A stretch of 64,000 bases of DNA, taken from Mesostigma viride. Lineage: Eukaryota; Streptophyta; Mesostigmatophyceae; Mesostigmatales; Mesostigmataceae. The stretch covers positions 9,689,101 to 9,753,100 of the forward strand of contig RPFO01000065.1 in assembly GCA_009746045.1 (NCBI GenBank). Direction: 5' to 3'. The notes below the pieces were generated by a model that saw only the letters and a list, made by a program, of their open reading frames with translations, was not told the origin of the DNA and made no database searches. Both the position numbers and the translations under genes were made by a program. Positions 18,359 through 28,545 of the stretch are shown piece after piece; the stretch's first letter is position 1; the number at the start of each line of letters is the position of its first letter.

Positions 18359-20641
18359 CTAGTGGGCCACATCATCGGCATTGTCATGCCTATCTACAGT
18401 GAGGAAAACATCGGCCCACACGCCATCAGGAGAAAGGCCCAGAAAGGCCCAGTAATACCTATGCAGCGTAAGAACGACCTGGCCACGGGCCCAGTCCAGG
18501 AAGCCGCAGGCAAAGAGGCGTAGGAAGGGCTCTACCGCGATCAAACAGAGAGCCCGCAGGAGTAGGCGATGGTACCGGATCCGGGGACGCAAACCCGTCG
18601 GGAAGAACAGATCTATCAGGGGCTCCACGTTAGACGGCCACATCCGGATGTGCCGAACCTCACGTGAGCGCCACCGACGAGCGCACTGTCGCGACCCGAA
18701 CGTCTCTAGGTAGTCGCTAGCCCGAGGGGGAGGATGGCCACGGGAGTCCAGGCCCTGGCCCGGGATGGGCGCTGGACGACGGGCATCCCACTCCAGGATG
18801 GGCTGCAGGAGAACCGAACCGTACGTAGCACCCGGCACCGCAGGAAACTCGACCGTAAGGGCATCTGAGGCCATAATGCCCAGAGGCGGAGGGTAAGCCC
18901 ACTGGAAACCACCGTAGGTGTCCAAGTCGTTGTGACGCCTAGCCCAGCGATACAGGACTCGCCGAACCAAGATCTCGCCCTGAAACACAGGATCAGCTAA
19001 AATAACCATATCGAAAGGAGGCCGATCAGTGTCAATGGGTAGGCCACGATCCCGCGGCGCCCGACACACCTGTGAAGACCCGTAGGACATGGGCGAAATG
19101 GCAAGCTCGGCGGAGGCGCGCGGCAGGTCACACTGTCGGCAGGCGAGCGCAGACATACCGTACCCATGCAGGGACGGGCGTGTCGCGCGACTCCGGCGTC
19201 GCATGTACCACAGAAGGGGCCCGGTCCCGGTCGCCTTGGGACAACTCCCGGAGGGAATCAGCAGCGCGGATGGCGCGATGGTCAAGGCCGCTGGTCCGAA
19301 CAACCGCAGCCAAAGACCGCGAGGCCGAAGGGGCCGGAACCGAAACAGGGGTAGGAGCCTGCACAGGCGCAGGCGGCACCGGTACCACAGGAGGCCGCGA
19401 CGGACCCGCTGCCGAAGGAGGTCGCGACGGACCCGCCACCGCAGCTGGCGCTCCGGTCTCCGGTGGAGGCGCACCCTCAGGCCACATGTTGAAAATAGGG
19501 CCCGTAGGGACAGGCAATCCAGCATAAGACTGGTTACCATCCAAGCTCCAGTCTGGCACTGGAATCCTCTGCGGGGGACCATCCTCCCAGAGCCTGGGAA
19601 GCCCACTCGTATCGCCAAAGAAGCCCCGCGACGGCTGCGATGGCGCTGCGGGAGGCTCGGAAGCGGCGACGGCGGGCGCGGCCGCTGGGGCGGAAGACTC
19701 GCGCAAAGGCGCAGGTACGTCGGTCGCAGGCGCAGAGGCAGCCGGAGGCGTAGGAGCCGCAGCAACAGAGGAAACCGCAGCGACCGAGGGCTTGCACAGC
19801 GCAGGCGAAGCCGTAGTCGCCGAGGCAACAGGAGGGGTAGGGGGCACAGATGCAACAGACACCCCACCTGGCGTGGCTGGAGCATGCGACTGGGACGCCA
19901 TGAAGGCCCCGAATGCCGAGGCCAGGGACTGGATCTGGGCCTGCATCGCAGAAACAGTCGCCGCGAGATGGTCAGGCTCACGATCCAAGCCCGGAGGGGT
20001 AGGCTCCACGTACCGACACGCGCGGGGCCGACCGTGGTGAAGACGGGACAGGGGAAGGAGCCGACACGGAGGAGGAGGACGCTGCGACTGAGGCCGAATA
20101 CTCTGGCGTGTACTGCGCCTCGACTGGTGCGTCCGCAGGGGAAGGGTCGCCATGTGCTACCCCCGCTGACTGATCCGCAATCTCCATAAACTCGACCGCC
20201 CGTAGGAGGTCACAGGGGTGTTCATCTACATCTGCCTCACTCTCGCCCGGAAGCCAAGGGAACACCTCCCGAAGGCAGGAGCGGCCCACAGGGGTAGACA
20301 GGTAGGAAAACACACGAGAGGGCACTGAAGGATAGCGGCTATTTGCCCCAAGGCAGGGCAGCGGGAACCACATCCTAAAAGACAATGCCCTGCATCGTCG
20401 AACCCATGCACGACTAGCTGTTGCGGATCATCAGGGTCCGGGCCGAACCACGAGACCCCAAAGAGGGCGGCCCTGACCAAGGCCGCATGATGAGCCTGGA
20501 GGGCAGGCTGAACGGGGCCACCCGGATAACTGGAACGGGAAACCCATCGGCCCGGAAGGGCCTCGTAGTAGAACTCTGGGTCAGGGGTAGGCGGCAGGGT
20601 CTCTGTCGGAGGGGTAGGTTCCGCCATGATGGCTGCGGAGG
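18359..20641 (-). pseudogene. Gypsy 3' ORF between integrase and 3' LTR (frameshifted), unknown function
   Basis: The likely start is the ATG at about 20628 (MAEPTPPTETLPPTPDPEFY). The frame changes near 20380, 19980 and 19130; together the pieces give about 750 residues. Visible parts: a Pro-rich N terminus; ALPGRWVSRSSYPGGPV; a possible short coiled coil (LAATVSAMQAQIQSLASAFG); a long Ala/Pro linker; and a conserved C-terminal domain with RHIRMWPSNVE, LLLRALCLIAVEPFLR and FLDWARGQVVLTLHRYYWAF. The same C-terminal domain precedes the 3' LTR in copy 1, so the ORF is a regular part of this family. The position is that of env in retroviruses, but I see no signal peptide, transmembrane segment or zinc knuckle. 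It could be a displaced Gag or an accessory protein. Confidence 0.6.
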
Positions 20642-20759
20642 GGAGGGGACAACCAACCACCCGTCGACAGCAGACATAATATAAGGGAGGGGCAGGTCGA
20701 CAGCTAGAGCTGATGCAGGGTTTTGTAGTCCTGCAACAAGCGGCTACAACCATCTAACT

Positions 20760-20929
20760 CACTCTCTGTGTACCATACTTTATCTACCTCGCTACGAGCA
20801 TACATCCACTTAACCTTATACTGGCGTTGACACATCAATCCAAAAACGCGTTTTTGTTCCCTGGTAATTATTTCAAGATAGGCTAATAGTCAGTTTGGCC
20901 TCAAATTTGGCACCAAGGTACCTAATCAG
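20760..20929. other. Gypsy internal non-coding DNA
   Basis: I saw no ORF or repeat beyond the border of the satellite that follows. Confidence 0.4.
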
Positions 20930-21765
20930 ATATCTTATGATGCCATGTGGTCAAAAAATTTTTTGGGAGTCGGCACCATGGTAACATGGTGACATTTGCT
21001 AGCAAAAAATACCGTATTTTCAGCACTTTCTGGCATGTATGCATATATAATGACATCAAATGAACTCAGTTGGGCCTGGAACTTTGCACATGTTCTAAAC
21101 ACATTCCATGCAGCATGCCCACAAAGTTTCAGGCTGGTTGGATGACAAATTGGTGACAAATGCTAGCATAAATACCCAAAAAATGCAGTTTTTCATGGTT
21201 TTTTAAGGGTTTTATCACACATATGCATACATAATGACACCAAATGAACTCAGTTGGGCCTTGAACTTTGCACATGTTCTAAACACATCCCATGCAGCAT
21301 GCCCACAAAGTTTCAGGCTGGTTGGATGACAAATTGGTGACAAATGCTAGCATAAATACCCAAAAAATGCAGTTTTTCATGGTTTTTTAAGGGTTTTATC
21401 ACACATATGCATACATAATGACACCAAATGAACTCAGTTGGGCCTGGAACTTTGCACATGTTCTAAACACATCCCATGCAGCATGCCCACAAAGTTTCAG
21501 GCTGGTTGGATGACAAATTGGTGACAAATGCTAGCATAAATACCCCCAAAATGCAGTTTTTCAGTGTTTTCCAAGTATTTCATCATAGGTTTGCACATAT
21601 ATAAGACCCAAGTGGACTCAGTTGGAGCTAGAACTTGGCAAATGTTCGAAACACATCCCATGCAGCCTGCCCACAAAGCTTCAGGCTGGTTGGATGACAA
21701 ATTGGTGACAGATGCTAGCATAAATACCACAGAAAAAGCAGCTTTCTATTGTTCTTACAAGGGTT
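20930..21765. repeat. Satellite of ~183-bp units (about 4.5 copies)
   Basis: A conserved core around AATGAACTCAGTTGGGCCTG recurs near 21058, 21241 and 21425, with a diverged copy near 21607, a period of about 183 bp. Each unit also carries GATGACAAATTGGTGACAA and CTAGCATAAATACC. The inner copies are almost identical and the outer ones are diverged, as expected for unequal exchange. Confidence 0.9.
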
Positions 21766-22198
21766 TCATGGCAATCATTCCACCTTGGTGTACAGAAGGT
21801 TCCAAACAACACATCATTACATTATGCATCATATTTACAATGCAGGAAGGCATACTTGGGGGCACATGCCTATAGTACAATGCATTAATAACACACCTCT
21901 AGCCAGCTAGCTAGCTATATAGTGGCTAATGCCACACCCGGGGGCACGTTCTCACGGCCCTGCTGCATCCTTTTCCTTTTCTTCTTCTCTGCATCTGACA
22001 GGGGCCTGCCCCCCATCTTCTCATCCACCAGCCTGGTGAGCACCCTGACGTTGGTGACTTGCGTCCGCTACCCTACCCCCATGGCACGCTTGGCCTTACG
22101 CTTGGTGAAGGTGGAGGGGTGGGTGCGACAGTTGGTCTGGGTTTTCATCACCCCCTTCCTCCAGTGCATGCGTGTGCTCCAACGCCTAAGCAGAGAAG
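21766..22198. other. Gypsy internal DNA between satellite and microsatellites
   Basis: No gene seen. It contains a short CTAG-rich palindromic stretch near 21900-21918. Confidence 0.4.
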
Positions 22199-22513
<315 letters not shown>

Positions 22514-22525
22514 GTCATACATACC

Positions 22526-23568
22526 CTCCCTCCCTCCCTCCCTCCCTCCCTCCCTCCCTCCCTCCCTCCCTCCCTCCCTCCCTCCCTCCCTCCCTCCCTC
22601 CCTCCCTCCCCTCCCTCCCTCCCTCCCTCCCTCCCTCCCTCCCTCCCTCCCTCCCTCCCTCCCTCCCTCCCTCCCTCCCTCCCTCCCTCCTCCCTCCCTC
22701 CCTCCCTCCCTCCCTCCCTCCCTCCCTCCCTCCCTCCCTCCCTCCCTCCCTCCCTCCCTCCCTCCCTCCCTCCCTCCCTCCTCCCTCCCTCCCTCCCTCC
22801 CTCCCTCCTCCTCCCTCCCTCCCTCCCTCCCTCCCTCCCTCCCTCCCTCCTCCCTCCCTCCCTCCCTCCCTCCCTCCCTCCCTCCTCCCTCCCTCCCTCC
22901 TCCCTCCCTCCCTCCCTCCCTCCCTCCTCCCTCCCTCCCTCCCTCCCTCCCTCCCTCCCTCCCTCCCTCCCTCCCTCCCTCCCTCCCTCCCTCCTCCCTC
23001 CCTCCCTCCCTCCCTCCCTCCCTCCCTCCCTCCCTCCCTCCCTCCTCCCTCCCTCCCTCCCTCCCTCCCTCCTCCCTCCCTCCCTCCCTCCTCCCTCCCT
23101 CCCTCCCTCCCTCCCTCCCTCCCTCCCTCCCTCCCTCCCTCCCTCCTCCCTCCCTCCCTCCCTCCCTCCCTCCCTCCCTCCCTCCCTCCCTCCTCCCTCC
23201 CTCCCTCCCTCCCTCCCTCCTCCCTCCCTCCCTCCCTCCCTCCTCCCTCCCTCCCTCCCTCCTCTCCTCCCTCCCTCCCTCCCTCCCTCCCTCCCTCCCT
23301 CCCTCCCTCCCTCCTCCCTCCCTCCCTCCCTCCCTCCCTCCCTCCCTCCCTCCCTCCCTCCCTCCTCCCTCCCTCCCTCCCTCCCTCCCTCCCTCCCTCC
23401 CTCCCTCCCTCCTCCCTCCCTCCCTCCCTCCCTCCCTCCCTCCCTCCCTCCCTCCCTCCCTCCCTCCCTCCCTCCCTCCCTCCCTCCTCCTCCCTCCCTC
23501 CCTCCCTCCCTCCCTCCCTCCCTCCCTCCCTCCCTCCCTCCCTCCCTCCCTCCCTCCCTCCCTCCCTC
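22526..23568. repeat. ~1.04-kb CCCT (GGGA) polypyrimidine tract
   Basis: It is an almost pure CCCT repeat with occasional CCT slips that shift the register. The complementary strand is all G/A and could form triplexes or G-quadruplexes. Apparent ORFs here (Ser-Leu-Pro-Pro or Arg-Glu-Gly-Gly repeats) are artefacts. Confidence 0.97.
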
Positions 23569-24536
23569 ATTCATACACCCGTTCATTCATGCATGCAGCC
23601 GCTCATCATTAACACGCCTCCGTTGGGAAACTCACGGGGTATGAACTATGAAACGGGCGGTAAGAAAGGAAGAAGGAGCCGCCTCCCCAACATGCCGCCC
23701 GGCAAAGGCAGCGATGGGCCGTCCAGGAGGGAAACACTGCGCTTTGCCTTGTACGCCGGGGTGCGCAGGCGACGTGCGGGCACTGTCGCGTGTAAATTTG
23801 CCTGCCCGCCCCAGTCCTTCTCGGAACGCCTCCCCAGAGCATGCCGTCATGGTAAGAGCTCTTTTCGCCCGTCGCCGGAAGCTTAAACCACAAGAATACG
23901 CCGGTTAATGACCAGAAAATGGGGGGTTGTCGACGTTATAAACCAGTAGCTGTGGTTTTTCCCGCACCCCGAGCACACTCCGGACGGGGCCAGCAAGCCC
24001 CGCCCGCAGGATAAACACCGGGCGATGTTGCTGCTCCCAAGCGAAGTCATATAGCTGCAAGAAAAGACGAAAAAGCGATTAAAAGCACGACATGCAGTGT
24101 TGCCCCTGTCAGCGCTCCTATAATTCTCACTTTTTCGCGGAAGGGGCGTAAAAATCGGAAACGCAAAATTAAGGGAAATCCTACGCTGGGTTTCTTTAAA
24201 ATGATGTAAGGAACTGGTAGAACGTGTTCGCTTCCACCGTCAATTAGTTTGGGCAACGAGACCTTACCTTAAAGATGCACGGGTCTGGTCGGACGGCGAG
24301 CAAAAACTGCGCCAACTGCGTGCTTGTCCTCGTTCACACCCAATACAGCAGCGTTTCGCGAGTTTTTTTGTGAATAATATTTTTCCCTATGACAATGCCG
24401 TTCGAACAAGCGAAATCCGGTACACAATGGCTTCGTATTCCGTGAGCAATAAATTTTCAGCTACCATAGCCTTGCACACCGAATTTCAGTCAACATTGCA
24501 CGCGCGCACCGAATTTCGTCAACTTTCGCGCGGGAA
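23569..24536. other. Gypsy internal DNA downstream of integrase
   Basis: No coding region I can support. It follows, in element sense, the point where the chromodomain homology stops. Confidence 0.4.
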
Positions 24537-25693
24537 TTACCGCGGAACGCCCCGGCGCTGCGCCGGATTGATGTGTCGAGTACCGCGGCCCTTTTTAATA
24601 TCCCTATGGGCCACGATACTCTCTACTTCGTCTTCTACCTCACCAGTATCTGGGTTATGCTCTAAAGGGGCAGGGGCTAATTCTCTACCAGCGAACGTGC
24701 TTTGGTGATAAAGCTTCAGCTGGCTTCTATGGAAGGTGTTTGAGTGAGTCGGCCAAGAGGTAGGGATATCTATTTTATATAAGAAATTTCCTACTCTAGA
24801 CAGCACACGGAAGGGTCCTAAGAAGGCGGGCCTATGTAAGCTTCACTTTAAGTTCAGCTTCGAACTTGTGAGCAAATCGGCCAACACGGGGGCCTTCTAC
24901 TAATACTAAATCTCCTATATCTATCTCAGGTGCTCTTCTATCTAAGGAGGCACGCAACCTAGCAAGGTACTTGGCCTGAGCCCTATGGTACCCTGCAATA
25001 GCGTGGTCATGTGCATTTTTCATTTTATCTAATAAGGCCTGCACCCCTTCTATGGTATCCCGGGACACATCGTCCCTGTCCCGTAAAGGACTAGCTAAGA
25101 GAGAGGTAGGGGTAAGGGGCTGTCTACCTGTATCTAGGAAGAAAGGTGTATAGCCATGCGCAGCCTGAGGGCAATTGTTAAGGGAGAACTCTACCAAGCA
25201 TAGATAATCCTCCCAATCACTCCCAGAGCCGTTAACATAGTGCCTTAGCGCTTCTTCCACTACCCTACGTTCTACTAGATGAGAGGCCGGAGGAGTGATA
25301 GGCAGTACCGAACGTAACCTTGGTACCAATAGCAGCGAAAAACTGCTGCCAAAAGTCAGAGGTAAATAGCTTATCTTTATCACTAATAAACTGCCTACTC
25401 AAACCATGATATCTATAAACGTTATTAAGGTATAGGCGTGCGCAGTCGCGTGCGGTGAGTTCTAAAGGACACGGCACGAGATGACACATACGAGTAAAAC
25501 GATCTACAAAAACAAGGATCTGGGCGTTACCTCTATCATTCTTCCTAAAAGGTCCTACAAAATCCATCATAATGGAGTCCCACGGCATGATGGGATCAGG
25601 TAGGGTCCTAGGTTCTGCTATCTGTCCTATATTGTTGGGTTTCATCTCCTGGCACGATTGGCAGGTCCTAACATACTCATCTATATCTTTTAA
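24537..25693 (-). pseudogene. Gypsy integrase core, GPY/F module and chromodomain start
   Basis: In element sense the region begins DIDEYVRTCQSCQEMKPNN, the CXXC half of the integrase zinc finger. Core motifs follow: MMDFVGPF (first Asp), FISDKDKLFTSDFW (second Asp) and, after a one-base frameshift near 25290, HLVERRVVEEALRHYV (catalytic Glu region). A second frame change near 24830 leads to LSRVGNFLYKID and THSNTFHRSQLKLY (GPY/F module), then DEVESIVAHRDIKKGRG, the start of a chromodomain that then departs from the consensus. The integrase would insert cDNA, and the chromodomain normally targets chromatin. At least two frameshifts plus the piggyBac make it inactive. Confidence 0.85.
25690..25693. 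other. piggyBac target site TTAA, left copy
   Basis: TTAA stands left of CCCCTAAACCGTC, with the matching TTAA at 28542-28545. piggyBac transposases duplicate exactly this tetranucleotide. Confidence 0.9.
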
Positions 25694-26004
25694 CCCCTAA
25701 ACCGTCCTCGTGCCGATTTTCGACTGCGAGTTTTTCTCATGCCTCACATTCGGCATGAGTTTGTGCGCCCTGTAGGGATTTGGCGGGAAGGTTTTGGCGG
25801 GAACCAACTAGACCACCGAAAAGATCTAGATTCACTCTATCCGTAGGACACTTGTCTGACCGTATTTGACCACCGTATCAGGGTGGAAACCCTGGTCAAA
25901 GTCAACAGGGTACCCTGGTGCGTGCAGGTTTGGGCGGTAAAAAAAATTGACAAAAACGTACGAAAACGAAGGATGCGCAAAAAGGGGGGAGCGCGGACGT
26001 AGAC

Positions 26005-27194
26005 ATGGCGGACGAAATGCAGGCAGATATACGGACTTTCAAGGTAAAGAAGGGCATTTTCATGGCAGTGCCTGTGGAAAAATTCGGACTAGACTGGGCG
26101 ATAGAGCAGTATGGGGAAAAACACAGCGAGGTACGTTTGCCGGGCAAGGTAGTGACAGTGAACAGGTCCGGAGATGGTGCACGGTGCTATTTCCCGGACG
26201 ACAAGCTCACGTACCCATTCACCCGTGAGCAGATTTTCATATATTCGTGCAGATCAGATGAGTACGAAGCTCTAGTGAAAGAATGCGCAGCCAGGAAGGT
26301 CCCAACGGCAGGTAGCAGTGACGATGATAGCGAGCAGGGCCAGGATAGCGATTCTGACGCCGGCGAGGACGACGACGACAAATCCGAGGATATCGAGCTG
26401 CCCACACCGGTCAAGCGACGCGAGCCGGGGAAGCGCGCTGTCGGCAACCCGAAGAAGAATCCAGCCATCAGCCACGCCCCGAAAAGGCGCCGTCAGACCA
26501 AGGCGGCGGCCAGCGAGAGCGTTGTCTCGGACGCTTCCGATGACGACTTTGTTTACCAGAAGGGTGCGGAGGGTCCGGTGCCGAGCGGTGAGGCTGAGCT
26601 CGATGCCAGGTGTGTTTCCTTTTCCCGATACTCCGGTGCTGTCGCCGATGACGGGTACCGCCTGCTATCAAAACCTTTCCCCTGCCCAGCTCAAGTTTGG
26701 GCCCCTCGGGCTGTTCTCCCTTTTCTGGTCCCAACGTGATGTCGTGGCCAAGATTGTCAAGGAGACCAACGACTATGCTGAGCTCAAGGGGGCGGGCAAG
26801 CCAGGTGAGCGTGAGTGGCACCCCTTAACAATGCATGAGATGGGCAAATTTCTGGGTGGAGCAGGTGCTGTGCCAACTGTGCTGGGCGCAAGGCAGGAAG
26901 CACAAGACCTCGGTCATGTGCGAGCACTGTGACATGGCGTTCTGCAGCAACAGCGAGCGGAACTGCTTCGGCCTCTTCCACTCCGGGCAGGTGGAGGGGC
27001 TGGACTTCAACGTGACGAAGCAGCGGGTATGGCAGCGCCTCTCCCAGCGTGGCGAATGCGCCAAGAATTTCAAGGGCGCCACTACCACGAGGGGGGCAGC
27101 AGCCACCACCCGGAAGCTCAAGGGGGTGGCGCGGCGCCGCCATCTCAGGGCGGAGCATGTCCGCCTGGGATATAGTCCTACGGAGGCTGACTAA
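26005..27194 (+). pseudogene. piggyBac transposase remnant lacking the catalytic core
   Basis: The ATG at 26005 opens a frame (MADEMQADIRTFKVKKGIFM) with an acidic Ser/Asp middle and basic stretches that could be nuclear signals. After a frame change or small intron near 26610-26690, the sequence FGPLGLFSLFWSQRDVVAKI...ETNDYAEL...WHPLTMHEMGKFLG matches the N-terminal part of the piggyBac DDE domain. At about 26860 it jumps, in another frame, to the C-terminal Cys-rich domain (CQLC, CEHCDMAFC, CFGLFH), which binds the ends in this family. The several hundred residues carrying the catalytic Asp residues are missing. The stop is at 27192-27194. Confidence 0.8.
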
Positions 27195-27296
27195 GAATGC
27201 TAGCATTTGTTGCCTACGTGGCATGGCATTTGGCCTTTCCTGCCCGCGCTCATGCGCGCCGTGTATCACCATGGGCCGGCATGGTTTGAAGTGTGT

Positions 27297-28210
27297 GTTA
27301 TTGTTTCATGGACCCACCTGTGCATGTGTTATTTGGTTTCATGTTGTTAGCCTGGGTTATTGTTTCATGGTCCCACCTGTGCATGTGTTATTTGGTTTCA
27401 TGTTGTTAGCCTGCATGGGTTATTGTTTCATGGTCATGTCTTATTAGCTTTCATGTTTATGCATAACTTGTGCAGTTTGAAAATCTGCTCCGTGATGGTC
27501 ACAGTGCCACCTATTATTTCTAGTTGGCAATTTTCAGTGTTACTGCATGCATGGTCCCTTGGTCACTAATTTATCTAGGAGTGCTGGGATGTTTTGACTT
27601 TGTGTGCAAGGTCCATCATGCATGTAAAAATAAGTACCACAGTATCAGCGGGTCTGCAAGCATTTACGCTTATTGTGGCATATATTTGTGCCACATAGGC
27701 TGGAATAAACATAATCATGCATGTTTCATGCTTACCTATCATTTCCATGTTCAAAACTGCACTAGGATGTCTATTCTAGCCCCCCCCAAACTGGTGACTC
27801 AAAATAGTCACCAGCTATTTTTAGCATTATCTTGTGGGTCCCTGGGTGAAACAAGACATGTAAGTGTTTGGATGTAGTGCTTGGGTACAGTTGCAGTCCC
27901 CGCTGAAATACTAGGGTGAAATCCAAGGTATACATGCTCCATCATGCATGATAAGGTTGTGAACCCCGTACTCGCGGCCCGCGCGTAGTCGTCTCCAATC
28001 ATATCCGGCAGGGACCTGCAGTGGTTATGGCAGGTATTGGTGGCACACAGGTTGGAATAAGTGTTAGCATGCATGTTTGCCCATACTCTATGCTTACCTA
28101 TCGTTTCCATGTTCAAAACTGCACTAGGATGCCTATTTTAGCCCCCAAAAAACTCGCGACTCAAAATAGTCACCAGTTATTTTTAGCACCAGCTGATGGG
28201 TCCCTGGGGG
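27297..28210. repeat. Duplicated segments in the piggyBac 3' region
   Basis: A ~60-bp unit (TTATTGTTTCATGG...GTTGTTAGCCT) is repeated at about 27297-27355 and 27357-27412. A ~95-bp unit (CTTACCTATC through the hairpin GGTGACTCAAAATAGTCACC) occurs at about 27731-27830 and 28090-28190. The hairpin motif resembles that at the right end of the element. Confidence 0.75.
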
Positions 28211-28545
28211 AGTTACAATTTTTAGTGTTTGTATCCCATCCTAACTAAAAAATCTATCTACAAAACCAACCCCAGGGTCAACTCATTGAGGAAGGGGGTC
28301 CATCATCCATTATAAGGGTGTCACCGCGCACACTCACCGTACCCCCCTGAGAGGGGGGCTATTTATAGAGCAGGGGGGGCTAGCACTGGGACCACCCACT
28401 ATACCCCCAGGTGGGCCCTAATATGGTTATGCTTGGTTCCTAGTATGGTCTAGAAAAAATAATTAGGCTGAATGGGGGCACCTGTGGCATACTGTGCAAC
28501 TCGTGACTCATTTTAGTCACGAGTCAAAGACGGTTGAGGGGTTAA

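Larger units (their letters stand above)
25694..28541 (+). mobile_element. piggyBac-type transposon with an internal deletion
   Basis: The 13-bp inverted ends are CCCCTAAACCGTC and, at 28529-28541, the complement of CCCCTCAACCGTC (one mismatch), flanked by TTAA. Just inside the left end is an 8-bp stem hairpin (CTCATGCC...GGCATGAG, about 25737-25760). Just inside the right end is a 10-bp stem (ACTCGTGACT...AGTCACGAGT, about 28499-28524). It encodes the two ends of a piggyBac transposase without the catalytic centre, so it could move only with help from a full copy. Removing it with one TTAA restores the Gypsy zinc-finger frame. The 3' part (27195-28541) is non-coding with two duplicated segments. 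Confidence 0.88.
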
